A stretch of DNA of 36,430 nt, taken from NCBI GenBank assembly GCA_035570275.1, contig DATMNI010000079.1, positions 1-36,430 of the forward strand, given 5' to 3'. The stretch is from DATMNI01 sp035570275 (lineage in GTDB: Bacteria > Acidobacteriota > Terriglobia > Bryobacterales > Bryobacteraceae). The notes under the pieces were generated by a model. That model saw only the letters and a list, made by a program, of their open reading frames with translations. It had not been told where the DNA came from and did no database searches. Each line of letters opens with the position of its first letter. Position 1 is the stretch's first letter. The translations under genes and the position numbers were made by a program. Shown here piece after piece: positions 16,361 to 24,919 of the stretch.

Positions 16361-16630
16361 TTGGACGAACACGGAATCTTCGATTCGTTGACCGAGCGCG
16401 TGATCGGCGCCGTCCTGGAAGTGTCGAACACTCCGGGTGCGGGATTCCTGGAGAGGGTCTACGAGCGTGCGCTGCTCACGGAACTCGGCCTGCGTGGCAT
16501 CCGAGCTACCGCCGCGCAATGTCTCAACTATTTGCGAGCCCCCGGCCGGACTCTTTGTCTACTCGTCAATTTCCAGAAGCCCAAAGTCGAATGGAAGCGT
16601 ATCGTCCTCGGGTTTCCGCCCACGGGCTGA
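16361..16630 (+). pseudogene. GxxExxY-family gene with an internal in-frame deletion
   Basis: The 89-residue frame has the family start (LTERVIGAVLEVSNTPGAGF) and signature GFLERVYE, giving GxxExxY, then GLRGIRATA. It continues directly with AQCLNYLRAPGRTLCLLVNF and KVEWKRIVLGF, which is the family's C-terminus. About 50 central residues that normally carry the DLLV...ELKA core are missing, with frame preserved. The product, if made, lacks the nuclease-like core seen in the family (TIGR04256). The start would be TTG at 16361. Just downstream, 16648-16671 reads ATGAACACAGATGAACGCAG, a motif often seen close to members of this family. Confidence 0.75.
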
Positions 16631-16801
16631 CAGTATTGGGCCGCCAAATGAACACAGATGAACGCAGATGAAAACTCGGTGAGTGTTTTATCCGCGTTTG
16701 TCTTTATGGGCTGCGTTGGAGGAAGTTCATGTCAGATCGCATGGAACAGAACAAGGGCACGTGATGGGGTTCCGCTCTCTGGGATGTTTCTTGAAAAACT
16801 C

Positions 16802-16829
16802 TTGCAGCGTTCCGTGCACTCATGATACT
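16802..16829 (+). promoter_or_regulatory. Weak candidate promoter for the 26-codon gene
   Basis: TTGCAG (16802-16807) and GATACT (16824-16829) are separated by 16 nt. Each matches consensus at three to four positions. Confidence 0.25.
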
Positions 16830-16876
16830 CTCTAGCAGCTCTCAACCGCGCCCCAAGGAAAGGAGGTACGTCCGTT

Positions 16877-16957
16877 ATGCGATACGAATTCAATCCGCTC
16901 AATAAAGCGATGATCGGCGCGCTCCAGGATTGCCTGCTTTCCGCCCGTCCTCGCTAG
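16877..16957 (+). CDS. Possible small protein or leader peptide, 26 aa
   Basis: ATG at 16877 to TAG at 16957 encodes MRYEFNPLNKAMIGALQDCL then LSARPR. The start has the strongest ribosome binding site in this part of the window, AAGGAGGT ending 9-10 nt upstream. A hairpin with a T-tract follows at 16990-17026. The sequence has a charged N-terminus and a short amphipathic middle with one cysteine; no family is recognised. It could be a genuine small protein, an attenuator-type leader for the serine hydrolase gene 80 bp on, or a remnant of a gene start. Confidence 0.4.
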   Translation: MRYEFNPLNKAMIGALQDCLLSARPR

Positions 16958-16989
16958 GCCAACCCTCTAAACCAAGTTCGGCGCCATAG

Positions 16990-17026
16990 CCGAAGTGTGT
17001 CTCCTTAAATGACCTTCGGTCTTTTT
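16990..17026 (+). terminator. Likely intrinsic terminator
   Basis: GACC-TTC-GGTC (17011-17021) is followed by TTTTT, with AAAT before the stem to pair with the T-run. A longer alternative pairs CCGAAG (16990-16995) with CTTCGG (17014-17019). The two mutually exclusive stems could in principle form an attenuator. Confidence 0.5.
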
Positions 17027-17039
17027 ATCGGGGCACAGC

Positions 17040-18413
17040 GTGGAGTCTATTTTCAAATTTATGAATCCGAATATCTTCCAACCACTTCCAGTTCTCAGCA
17101 CCGGCGAAATCCGCGAGATCCTCGTAAAACGTATTGGTCAACAGAAGCAGGCGGTCGGCATTGTCGCGGGTGTCATCGAACCTAGCGGCCGCCGCGTCGT
17201 CGCCTATGGCAACCTCGCCAACGGCGATCCACGCACGCTCGATGGTGATACGATCTTCGAAATTGGATCGGTCACCAAGGTCTTCACTTCGCTGCTGCTG
17301 GCGGACATGGTGAACCGCAAAGAGGTCGCCCTCGACGATCCGGCGGCCAAATATCTTCCCGAAAATGCCAAGATGCCTGAGCGAAGCGGCAAATCCATTA
17401 CGCTGCTCGATCTTTCCACCCACAGCTCCGGGCTCCCACCCCTTCCCGGCAACCTGAAGCCAGAGGCCGACTACAGCGTGGACGATTTGTACCAGTTCCT
17501 TTCCGGCTACACGCTGCCGCGGGACCCCGGTTCCGAATACGAATACTCCAACCTGGGCGCGGGGCTGCTCGGCCACCTGCTCGCGTGCCGCGCCGGAACG
17601 GATTATGAGAGCCTGATCCGAAGCCGCATCGCGCGACCGCTCAGCATGCCGGACACGGGTATTATGCGGGCTTCCTCCATGAACCAGCGCATGGCTACTG
17701 GTCACAACGCGATGCTTGCGCCCGTCGCCAACTCGGACCTTCCCACGCCGCTTACCGGTGCAGGCGCGCTGCGCTCCACAGCCAAAGACATGCTGACATT
17801 CCTGGAAGCCTTCCTCGGCTACAGGGAATCGCCTCTCGCGCCCGCCATGAAAGCCATGCTCGAAGTTCGCCGTCCCGCGGGACAAGTGGAGATCGGTTTA
17901 GGGTGGCTTATTTACTCAACCGACGGTCGGGAGATCGCCGGGCACAACGGACGCACCGGGGGCTTCCGCTCATTCGCCGGATATGATCCGGAAGCGCGTA
18001 TCGGGGTCGTTGTCCTGTCCAATGCTTCTACTCCGTCCGGTGTCGATGACATCGGTCTTCATCTCCTGAACCCGAAGCTGCCGCTTGCCAATCCCGAGCC
18101 CCCAAAGCAGCACACCGAAATTCATATTGATCCTAAGCTGCTCGATCGCTACACGGGGCGCTATCAGGTGATGCCGAACCTCATTTTCGAAATCACCCGC
18201 GATGGCGACCGCCTCTTCGCACAGGGCTTCGCACAGGTCACCGGTCAGGCCATCGTCCTGCCTAAGTTTGAACTGTTTGCCGAAGGCGAGAAGAACTTCT
18301 TCGCTAGGGTGGCGGACAACCACATCGCCTTCGAAACTGGCCCCGAGGGCCGCGCCACGTGCCTTATTCTGCACCGTGCCGGCCGCGACATGCCCGCCCC
18401 CCGATTGCCCTGA
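17040..18413 (+). CDS. Serine hydrolase of the class C beta-lactamase/penicillin-binding-protein fold
   Basis: Up to 457 aa from the GTG at 17040; an ATG at 17061 is an alternative, and neither has a clear ribosome site. Catalytic motifs are complete: SxxK as Ser77-Val-Thr-Lys80 in EIGSVTKVFT, Tyr169-Ser-Asn171 in YEYSNLG, and His302-Asn-Gly304 in GHNGRTGG replacing KTG. Residues about 365-450 form the small C-terminal beta domain common in such esterases (LLDRYTGRYQVMPNLIFEI). The group includes esterases, D-aminopeptidases and peptidases as well as AmpC, so antibiotic resistance should not be assumed. No obvious signal peptide is present, suggesting a cytoplasmic protein unless the start is misplaced. 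Confidence 0.9.
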   Translation: MESIFKFMNPNIFQPLPVLSTGEIREILVKRIGQQKQAVGIVAGVIEPSGRRVVAYGNLANGDPRTLDGDTIFEIGSVTKVFTSLLLADMVNRKEVALDDPAAKYLPENAKMPERSGKSITLLDLSTHSSGLPPLPGNLKPEADYSVDDLYQFLSGYTLPRDPGSEYEYSNLGAGLLGHLLACRAGTDYESLIRSRIARPLSMPDTGIMRASSMNQRMATGHNAMLAPVANSDLPTPLTGAGALRSTAKDMLTFLEAFLGYRESPLAPAMKAMLEVRRPAGQVEIGLGWLIYSTDGREIAGHNGRTGGFRSFAGYDPEARIGVVVLSNASTPSGVDDIGLHLLNPKLPLANPEPPKQHTEIHIDPKLLDRYTGRYQVMPNLIFEITRDGDRLFAQGFAQVTGQAIVLPKFELFAEGEKNFFARVADNHIAFETGPEGRATCLILHRAGRDMPAPRLP

Positions 18414-18452
18414 TTCCTGCTTCCGTTGGGTCTGATAGGAGGTGGTGGAGCA

Positions 18453-18509
18453 TTGGGACGCCCCCTGACATTTGCGAAGACATTTGCGAAGACATTTACG
18501 ATGCGATAG
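18453..18509 (+). CDS. Possible leader peptide with FAKT repeats ahead of the GT39 gene
   Basis: A TTG at 18453 lies 10 nt after AGGAGG (18437-18442), the only strong ribosome site in this gap, and opens an 18-codon frame (LGRPLTFAKTFAKTFTMR) that stops 10 nt before the glycosyltransferase ATG at 18520. It includes a 12-bp tandem repeat (GACATTTGCGAA, 18467-18502) that keeps the reading frame. It could couple translation to the next gene, or be chance. Confidence 0.25.
   Translation: MGRPLTFAKTFAKTFTMR
18467..18502. repeat. 12-bp tandem repeat, three units
   Basis: GACATTTGCGAA at 18467-18478 and 18479-18490, then GACATTTACGAT at 18491-18502. Confidence 0.85.
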
Positions 18510-18519
18510 TCTTTTTCAG

Positions 18520-20142
18520 ATGCACCCGCTTCCCAAGGACACCCGCGCGCCCCGGTTGGTTGGCGACTGGCTGGTTGGCGACTGGCTGCGTGGCGCAGGT
18601 CTGGTGGCAGCGGGGCTGGCCGCCATCAAGCTGGTTTTGCACCTGTATGCCGGCCGCCACTACGGCTACTTCGTCGACGAACTCTATTATCTGGCCTGTG
18701 CCGACCACCTGGCTTGGGGCTATGTGGACCAGCCTCCGCTGATTGCCGCCGTCGCCAAAACCGTGCGCGTGCTGCTGGGCGATTCGCTGCCGGCCATCCA
18801 CCTGTTGCCCGCACTGGCAGGCACGGCGAAGGTGGTGTTGACCGGACTGATGGCGCGCCAGTTGGGCGGCGGACGCTTTGCCCAGGGATTGTCGGCGCTT
18901 TGTGTGCTGCTGGCTCCCGGGTTTCTGGCGCTCGACAATTGGCTTTCGATGAATCCTTTCGAGCCGCTCTTCTGGATGGGCTGCGCTTCCGTGATGATCC
19001 GCCTGATCCACACTGGAAACCAGAAGCTTTGGATCTGGTTCGGACTGCTGGCCGGAATCGGGCTGGAGAACAAGCACTCGATGTTGATTTTCGGGTTCGG
19101 GCTGGTGGCCGGGTTGCTGTTCACCGCCGAACGGCGTTTGCTGCGCGGGCCGTGGGTCTGGATCGGCGGCGCGCTGGCGTTCCTCATTTGGGCGCCCAAT
19201 CTGCTGTGGAACATCCAGCACCACTTCCCGTTCCTGGAGCTTCAAGAGAACATTCGCCAGTCGCGGCGGAATGTCGATTTGAGTCTGCTGGGTTTCTGGG
19301 GTGAAGTGGCGTTGGCGATGCTGCCGCTGAGCGCGCCCATCTGGCTGGCGGGGCTGTGGTATTTCTTTTTCCGGCGTGAAGGCAAGCCGTTTCGAGCCCT
19401 CGGCTGGGCGTGGCTGATCGCGGCGATCTTGATTATGGCGCTGAATCCGCGGGTGTACTACCTGTTCCCGGCATTCCCGCTGGTGATGGCATCGGGCAGC
19501 GTGATGTGGGAGCGCTGGACCGAGGGCTGGACGCAACGTTGTACAGAGCGCGGGCCGGCCGCCCGGTGGCTGCAATGGATCCCGCCGGTTTATATCGCGC
19601 TGATGGTTCTGATGGGCGCCGCCATCGCGCCGACGGTGGTCCCGGTGTTGCCTGCCGACACGTACATCCGCTACGCCGCGGCCACGCATATACAGCAGCC
19701 GCGAATCGAGACCCACAATCTGGGCCCGCTGCCTCAGTTATACGCCGATCAATTCGGCTGGGAGGAGATGGCCGCCACCGTCGGCCGCGCTTACAACGCC
19801 CTGCCTGCCGGCGTCCGCGCCAAGACCGCCATCTTCGGGCAGAACTACGGTCAGGCCGGCGCCATCGATCTGTTCGGCGCGCGGTACGGTCTGCCGAAGG
19901 CCATCAGCGGCCACCAAAGTTACTGGCTCTGGGGGCCGCGCGGCTACACGGGCGAAAGCATGATCGTGATGGATGACAGAGGGGAAGTTTTGGAGCGGAT
20001 GTACGCGGTGGTGGAGAAGGTGGGACGGGCGGAACATCCATATTCGATGCCGTATGAACACTTCGACATTTTCTATTGCAGCGGGCCCAGGCAGCCGCAG
20101 ACTCTGAGCGACGTTTGGCCGAAGCTGAAGAACTGGCGGTGA
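18520..20142 (+). CDS. GT39/PMT_2-type membrane glycosyltransferase
   Basis: 540 aa from the ATG at 18520; in-frame TTG codons from 18472 could extend it by 16 residues. It is a polytopic membrane protein of the ArnT/PMT class, which moves sugars from polyprenyl-phosphate donors to lipid or protein outside the membrane. The first outer loop carries the acidic motif characteristic of GT-C enzymes: YFVDELYYLACADHLAWGYV followed by DQPPL. About ten hydrophobic segments follow, for example LLPALAGTAKVVLTGLMA and WIWFGLLAGIGLENKHSML. The C-terminal 150 residues (from about 380) are a soluble periplasmic domain. An internal 15-bp duplication gives VGDWLVGDWL near the N-terminus. The acceptor is unknown. 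Confidence 0.88.
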   Translation: MHPLPKDTRAPRLVGDWLVGDWLRGAGLVAAGLAAIKLVLHLYAGRHYGYFVDELYYLACADHLAWGYVDQPPLIAAVAKTVRVLLGDSLPAIHLLPALAGTAKVVLTGLMARQLGGGRFAQGLSALCVLLAPGFLALDNWLSMNPFEPLFWMGCASVMIRLIHTGNQKLWIWFGLLAGIGLENKHSMLIFGFGLVAGLLFTAERRLLRGPWVWIGGALAFLIWAPNLLWNIQHHFPFLELQENIRQSRRNVDLSLLGFWGEVALAMLPLSAPIWLAGLWYFFFRREGKPFRALGWAWLIAAILIMALNPRVYYLFPAFPLVMASGSVMWERWTEGWTQRCTERGPAARWLQWIPPVYIALMVLMGAAIAPTVVPVLPADTYIRYAAATHIQQPRIETHNLGPLPQLYADQFGWEEMAATVGRAYNALPAGVRAKTAIFGQNYGQAGAIDLFGARYGLPKAISGHQSYWLWGPRGYTGESMIVMDDRGEVLERMYAVVEKVGRAEHPYSMPYEHFDIFYCSGPRQPQTLSDVWPKLKNWR

Positions 20143-20187
20143 GGTACACCCACAGCTTCTCACGGTCACGGCTCCGCACGAGGTAAG

Positions 20188-20739
20188 ATGGCAGGGATGA
20201 GAGGCCATTTCCTATTATCAGCGGCGGTTCTGGCGCTGGCGGCGAACCGGGCGCCGGCCGAAGTGGTTGACTCGGCCAGCAATGGGTTCGTGGTGAGGAT
20301 CACGGTCAACATCAAGGCGGCGCCGGACGAAGTTTACCGGCGGATCGTTCACAATGTGGGTGACTGGTGGAACTCCGAACACACGTTCTCGCATGACTCG
20401 CATAACCTGACCATCGAAGAGAAGGCGACGGGCTGCTTCTGCGAAAAGCTGCCCAACAACGGCGGTGTCCGGCACATGGAAGTGATCTATCTGGCGCCGG
20501 GAAAGGCGCTGATTTTGAGCGGCGCGCTGGGCCCGCTGCATTCGATTGCGGCGACCGGTAACATGACGTTTGACTTATCGCCTGCCGACGGCGGCACCAC
20601 GCTGGTGGTGAGTTATGCGGTTCATGGGTATTTGAAGGCGGGAATGAACACCTGGGCGGCGCCGGTGGATGGCGTTTTGGTCGAGCAGATCACGCGGCTC
20701 AAGAACTATATTGAGCGGGGGAACCAGGCGGCGAAGTAG
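20188..20739 (+). CDS. Exported SRPBCC-fold (START/Bet v 1-like) protein
   Basis: 183 aa. A signal peptide (FLLSAAVLALAANRAPA) is followed by the helix-grip fold pattern: VVRITVNIKAAPDEVYRRIV at the first strand and helix, DWWNSEHTFSHDSHN, then strands ending GGTTLVVSYAVHGYL and a long C-terminal helix (VDGVLVEQITRLKNYIE). Such domains bind hydrophobic ligands; export is less common than cytoplasmic location. AGGT lies close before the ATG at 20188, and an ATG at 20197 is nearly as good. It is 45 bp after the glycosyltransferase and may be co-transcribed. Confidence 0.85.
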   Translation: MAGMRGHFLLSAAVLALAANRAPAEVVDSASNGFVVRITVNIKAAPDEVYRRIVHNVGDWWNSEHTFSHDSHNLTIEEKATGCFCEKLPNNGGVRHMEVIYLAPGKALILSGALGPLHSIAATGNMTFDLSPADGGTTLVVSYAVHGYLKAGMNTWAAPVDGVLVEQITRLKNYIERGNQAAK

Positions 20740-20776
20740 AGACCGCTCTAAGAGCGAGCCAGCCGCTTCGCAACAG

Positions 20777-23242
20777 CTAGTCGTGTCGCAGAGCCGCCAG
20801 CGGATCTATCCCGGACGCCCGGCGCGCCGGAAGATATCCCGCTAGCAAGGCGACCGCAACCATGACCGCCACCGCGACAGCCAGCGTCACCGGGTCGCCC
20901 GCCGACAGCCCGAACAGCCGGCTCGAAATCAGCCGCGCCACGGAAATGCTCACCGGCAAACCGATCGCCAGCCCCAACCCGGCCAGCAGCATCGTTTCGC
21001 GCAGCACCAGCCACGCCACATCGAACGCCTGGGCCCCGAGCGCCATCCTCAGGCCGATTTCATTGGTGCGGCGCGCCACCGAGTAGGCCATGATCCCATA
21101 CAGCCCGATCGATACCAGCAGCAATGCGAGTGCCCCGAACGAACCGCAAAGAGTGGCAACCATGCGCTCCTGCACGAGTGACGCGTCCACCTGCGCGGTG
21201 AGCGTTTGGATCTCGAACATCGGCGCCCCCTCCGATACCACCCGCACCTCGTGACGCACCGCCAGTGCGACTAGGAGCGGATCGCCAATCGTGCGTGCGT
21301 GCAGCGTCATCTGCCCGCGGCTGGTATGCGCCTGCGCGAACGGCACGTAGAACATCGCCATCGTTGGTTGCCGCAAGCTGCCGTAATGGGCGTCCTTCGC
21401 CACGCCCACAATATCGATCCAGTCGACCCGCTCATGTCCGCCGAATCCAATTCTTCCGCCGACCGGGTTTCGTTCCGGAAAGTAAGTTTTCGCCAACGAC
21501 TCGTTTACGATCGCGACTTCTCTCTGCCCTGCCGTGTCTGCCGGCCCGAAATCTCTGCCCGCCGCCATGGGAATCCCCATCGTCATGAAATACTGCGGGT
21601 AGATTTGGATCCAGGGCAGTTTCACGGTTTCCCCTCCGCTGGTATAGCCGTCGATCAGCATGTCGTTGGATGACTCCAGGCTCTGCCCGCGCTCCCACGA
21701 ATTGCGCAGGATTGGCCCGAAGCCGGCCATGCTGGCTGCGCGCACACCCGGTATCGCCGCCACTCTCTGCAGTAATGCCTGGTAGCGCTGGTCTAGCTGC
21801 GCGCTCTTCTGGTCACTTCCTACGGGCTCCACCCGGACGGAAAGCACGTGCTCGCGGTCGAACCCGGTATTGACGTCCTGTAGGTTCTGGAACGTGCGCA
21901 CAAACAGCCCCGCGCCCACCAGCAGCACCATCGAAAAGGACACCTGTGCAACTACCAGGGCCTTCCCGATGCGCATCTGCCCCGGCCGAATGCCCGTTCC
22001 GGCGAGCGCCGGCGCCAGGCTGGCGCGCGTTGCCCGGAGCGCGGGGGCGAGGCCGAACAGAATGCCGGTCGCCAGCGAGATCGCGATGGTAAAGGCGAGG
22101 ACTCGCAGATCGGGATTGACATCGATGCGGACTGGAACCTCCGCGCGCGGCAGGAACGCCAGCAGCGCACCTGCCGCCCAACGGGAGAACAGGAGACCGG
22201 CAGCCCCTCCCAGAACGGAGAGGATCACGCTCTCTGTGAGGAATTGCTGCAGCAGACGGACGCGCCTGGCACCCAGGGCGATGCGTAGCGTGATCTCCTT
22301 TTGCCGCGACGCCGCGCGTGCCAGCAGCAGGCTGGCCACATTTCCACAGGCGATGAGAAGCACCATCCCCACCACCCCCATCAGGATCAGAAGCGGCTGG
22401 GAGAACTGCCGGCGCAACTCGGAGAGCCCCTTGCTGCCCTGGATCAGTTCGAGCTTCCGCGCCTTGGGATCGCGCAGCTTCGGAAACTTGCGTTTGAGAA
22501 ATGCGGCCTCTTCGGCGTCAAACTGCGCCCCCAACGCTTGTATGCTGTCGGTCCCTTGTGGAATGGTGACTCCGGGTTTCAATCGGCCAATCACGCGCAG
22601 GTCGGGTGAAGGCAGGCCAGGTGTAACCTGCGCCTGCATCGTCGTGGGCACGAAAACATCTGGAGCGCTCCCTACTTCCGTGCCGAAGAATTCCGGAGGC
22701 GTCACGCCGATGATGGTGAACGGAGTGCCGCCAATACGAATCTTCCGGTTCAGAATTCCAGGGTCCATCGCCAAGCGCCGCTTCCAGAACCCGTAACTGA
22801 TCACGGCAACTGGATGGCCGCCAGGCACAAGATCGTCTTCGGAAGTGATGACCCGCCCGATGATCGCGTTCACGCCCAGGACGCTAAAATAATTCCCGGT
22901 AACGATCTGTCCTCCACCCGATGGCTCCATTCCCCCGTCAAAGCTGAGACTCAGCCGTACGGGCGAATACGCCAAGACTCCGGAGAGGAGCGGCGAGCCA
23001 TCACGCAGGCGCCTGTACTGGTTGTAAGTGAAGGCGGTGTCGCGCCGCTGGAAGATGACGAGTTGCTGCGGTTCCCTCACCGGTAGCATCTTCAGCAAGA
23101 CCCTATCCAGCAGGCTGAAGATAGCCGTGTTGGCGCCGATGCCAAGACCAAGCGAAAGGACTGCGACCGCACTGAATCCGGGATTTCGCCGCAGCATCCG
23201 AATGCCATATCGGACATCTTTTCCGAGCGATCCGAGTGCCAT
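20777..23242 (-). CDS. Acidobacterial duplicated orphan permease (ADOP, MacB-like)
   Basis: 821 aa built of two MacB-type permease halves. The N-terminal half begins with DVRYGIRMLRRNPGFSAVAV and LGLGIGANTAIFSLLDRVLL, the hallmark of the family, then a periplasmic domain (NYFSVLGVNAIIGRVITSED, YGFWKRRL) and an FtsX domain with CGNVASLLLARAASRQKEI. The second half repeats the plan and ends ARRASGIDPLAALRHD. TIGR03434 describes this family as expanded in Acidobacteria and encoded without an ATPase, which matches here: no ABC ATPase or PadR regulator is adjacent. Function is unknown; export or signalling across the inner membrane is inferred from MacB. Confidence 0.95.
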   Translation of the reverse strand: MALGSLGKDVRYGIRMLRRNPGFSAVAVLSLGLGIGANTAIFSLLDRVLLKMLPVREPQQLVIFQRRDTAFTYNQYRRLRDGSPLLSGVLAYSPVRLSLSFDGGMEPSGGGQIVTGNYFSVLGVNAIIGRVITSEDDLVPGGHPVAVISYGFWKRRLAMDPGILNRKIRIGGTPFTIIGVTPPEFFGTEVGSAPDVFVPTTMQAQVTPGLPSPDLRVIGRLKPGVTIPQGTDSIQALGAQFDAEEAAFLKRKFPKLRDPKARKLELIQGSKGLSELRRQFSQPLLILMGVVGMVLLIACGNVASLLLARAASRQKEITLRIALGARRVRLLQQFLTESVILSVLGGAAGLLFSRWAAGALLAFLPRAEVPVRIDVNPDLRVLAFTIAISLATGILFGLAPALRATRASLAPALAGTGIRPGQMRIGKALVVAQVSFSMVLLVGAGLFVRTFQNLQDVNTGFDREHVLSVRVEPVGSDQKSAQLDQRYQALLQRVAAIPGVRAASMAGFGPILRNSWERGQSLESSNDMLIDGYTSGGETVKLPWIQIYPQYFMTMGIPMAAGRDFGPADTAGQREVAIVNESLAKTYFPERNPVGGRIGFGGHERVDWIDIVGVAKDAHYGSLRQPTMAMFYVPFAQAHTSRGQMTLHARTIGDPLLVALAVRHEVRVVSEGAPMFEIQTLTAQVDASLVQERMVATLCGSFGALALLLVSIGLYGIMAYSVARRTNEIGLRMALGAQAFDVAWLVLRETMLLAGLGLAIGLPVSISVARLISSRLFGLSAGDPVTLAVAVAVMVAVALLAGYLPARRASGIDPLAALRHD

Positions 23243-23538
23243 AGAGACAACTTATCACAAGCGTTTCCGTGGTAGAGTTCGGCAGATCGACAGTCCGCTC
23301 AAATGAGATCCAGGCGTGCCGGATCTGCCACGATAGGCGGCAACCAACACGTCGACTCAAGGTGAGCGAGACTCTGACGCCTCATGGCTGCGAGAGGCCC
23401 ATCGTCCCGGTGGCGCCACGATTCATGAACAACGCCAGGAATTGCCCTCAACGCACTTCTTAGGACACTGCCTTCTTCGTGCACGCGCCCCGCCCGGCGT
23501 CGAACTGACGTAAACTGGACTCTAAGGAGACGGCAGAC
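23243..23538. other. Divergent intergenic region
   Basis: About 296 bp between the ADOP gene and the DUF1552 gene. A GATAAG hexamer lies 8 nt before the ADOP start on the minus strand. On the plus strand AAGGAGAC at 23523-23530 is a good ribosome site for the DUF1552 ATG at 23539. No gene is evident between them. Confidence 0.5.
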
Positions 23539-24876
23539 ATGGCTTTCCTCACGAAATCGTTGCCGCGGCGGACCGCCCTGCGGGGGCTGGGTGCGACCCT
23601 GGCTCTGCCGTTTCTGGAGGCCATGCTTCCACCCTTCTCGCTGCGCGCGCAGGCCGTCCGCAAACCCGTGCATCGGTTCCAAACCTTCTATGTGCCCAAC
23701 GGGATGGCCATGGAGTATTGGTCGCCCAAGGGCGAAGCCCGCGCCTTTGAGCTCTCACCCATTCTGGAGCCGCTGGCGCCGTTCCGGAACCAGATGCTGG
23801 TGCTGTCGGGCATCAAGGCGAACTGGAACTACATCCACGCCGGGGCCTCCGGATCGTTTCTCACAGGCGCGACCCACGGCGGACGGAACGAGGTGGAAAT
23901 TGTCGCCGATGTGTCGATGGACCAGGTCCTCGCCAGGCGCTTCGCCAGCGAGACGCAGGTGGCGTCGCTGGAGCTCTCGATGGACCTTCCCGCCAACGCG
24001 GGGGCCTGCACCGGCAATCTGAGCTGCGTCTACACCCACACGCTTTCGTGGCGCAGCGCGACCCAGCCGTTGCCCATGGAGTGGAACCCGCGAGCCGTGT
24101 TCGAGAAGCTGTTTGGCGACAGTGACAGTACGGAGCAGGCCGCGCGGGAAGCCAGATTGCGGCAGCACAAGAGCATTCTGGACTCGGTGAATGTGAAGCT
24201 GGCGGGCCTCAAGAGGGACCTCGGGCCGCGGGACCGGGTTAAGGTGGACGAATATACGGAGGCGATTCGCGACGTCGAACGCCGCATCCAGAAAGCCGAG
24301 GAGCAGCGCGGCGTTCCCCTGCCGGCGATGGAGCAGCCTCAGGGCGCGCCACCCGTCTTCGAAGATCACCTGGCAATGATGCTGGATTTGCAGGTCCTGG
24401 CGTTTCAATCCGATCTCACGCGCGTCATCTCATTCATGCTCAGCAAAGAACAGAGCGCGCGCCCCTATCCTCAGATTGGGGTGCCGGAGGCGCACCATCC
24501 GCTCTCCCACCACAACGACGATCCCGAGTTGATCGCGCACATGTCCAAGATCAACCGCTATCACACCCAGCTCTTCTCGCAGTATCTGGCGAAGCTCCGT
24601 GCCGCGCCCGACGGCGACGGCTCGCTGCTGGACCACATGACCATCCTGTACGGTTCGGGCATTTCCAACAGCACCCGGCACTCCGGCGACAACCTGCCGC
24701 TGCTGCTGGTGGGGGGCGGAGCGGGGCGGCTCAAGGGCGGGCGGCATCTAAAGTATTCCGGCAATCCCACGATGGCAAACCTGCTGGTGACGCTGATGGA
24801 CAAGCTTGACGTGCCGGTGGAGCGGCTCGGCGGCAGCACGGGCAAACTCCCGCTGGATGCGCTCTCCGGTGTGTAG
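23539..24876 (+). CDS. DUF1552 (HXXSHH) protein with twin-arginine signal
   Basis: 445 aa. The N-terminus LPRRTALRGLGATLALPFLEAM is a Tat signal followed by the usual PFLEAMLP start of this family. The family's namesake motif appears as HHPLSHHND, and the typical phrases FYVPNGMAMEYW, FLTGATHGG, SMDQVLA and ILYGSGISN are present. DUF1552 proteins are periplasmic and share the fold of sulfatase-like DUF1501 proteins; their reaction is unknown. They are generally encoded beside a large DUF1587/1592/1588/1585 cytochrome-like protein, which is absent here. An exported ankyrin protein follows 43 bp later, so those two probably form the functional unit. Confidence 0.93.
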   Translation: MAFLTKSLPRRTALRGLGATLALPFLEAMLPPFSLRAQAVRKPVHRFQTFYVPNGMAMEYWSPKGEARAFELSPILEPLAPFRNQMLVLSGIKANWNYIHAGASGSFLTGATHGGRNEVEIVADVSMDQVLARRFASETQVASLELSMDLPANAGACTGNLSCVYTHTLSWRSATQPLPMEWNPRAVFEKLFGDSDSTEQAAREARLRQHKSILDSVNVKLAGLKRDLGPRDRVKVDEYTEAIRDVERRIQKAEEQRGVPLPAMEQPQGAPPVFEDHLAMMLDLQVLAFQSDLTRVISFMLSKEQSARPYPQIGVPEAHHPLSHHNDDPELIAHMSKINRYHTQLFSQYLAKLRAAPDGDGSLLDHMTILYGSGISNSTRHSGDNLPLLLVGGGAGRLKGGRHLKYSGNPTMANLLVTLMDKLDVPVERLGGSTGKLPLDALSGV

Positions 24877-24919
24877 CAGAGCGCCAACGGGAAAGAAGAC
24901 CCGCGCGAAAGAAGAAACG

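Noticed and set aside
17040..18413. Antibiotic-resistance beta-lactamase
   Set aside because: The fold and SxxK/YSN/HNG motifs are shared by esterases and peptidases. There is no clear signal peptide and no AmpR-like neighbour, so only serine hydrolase is claimed.
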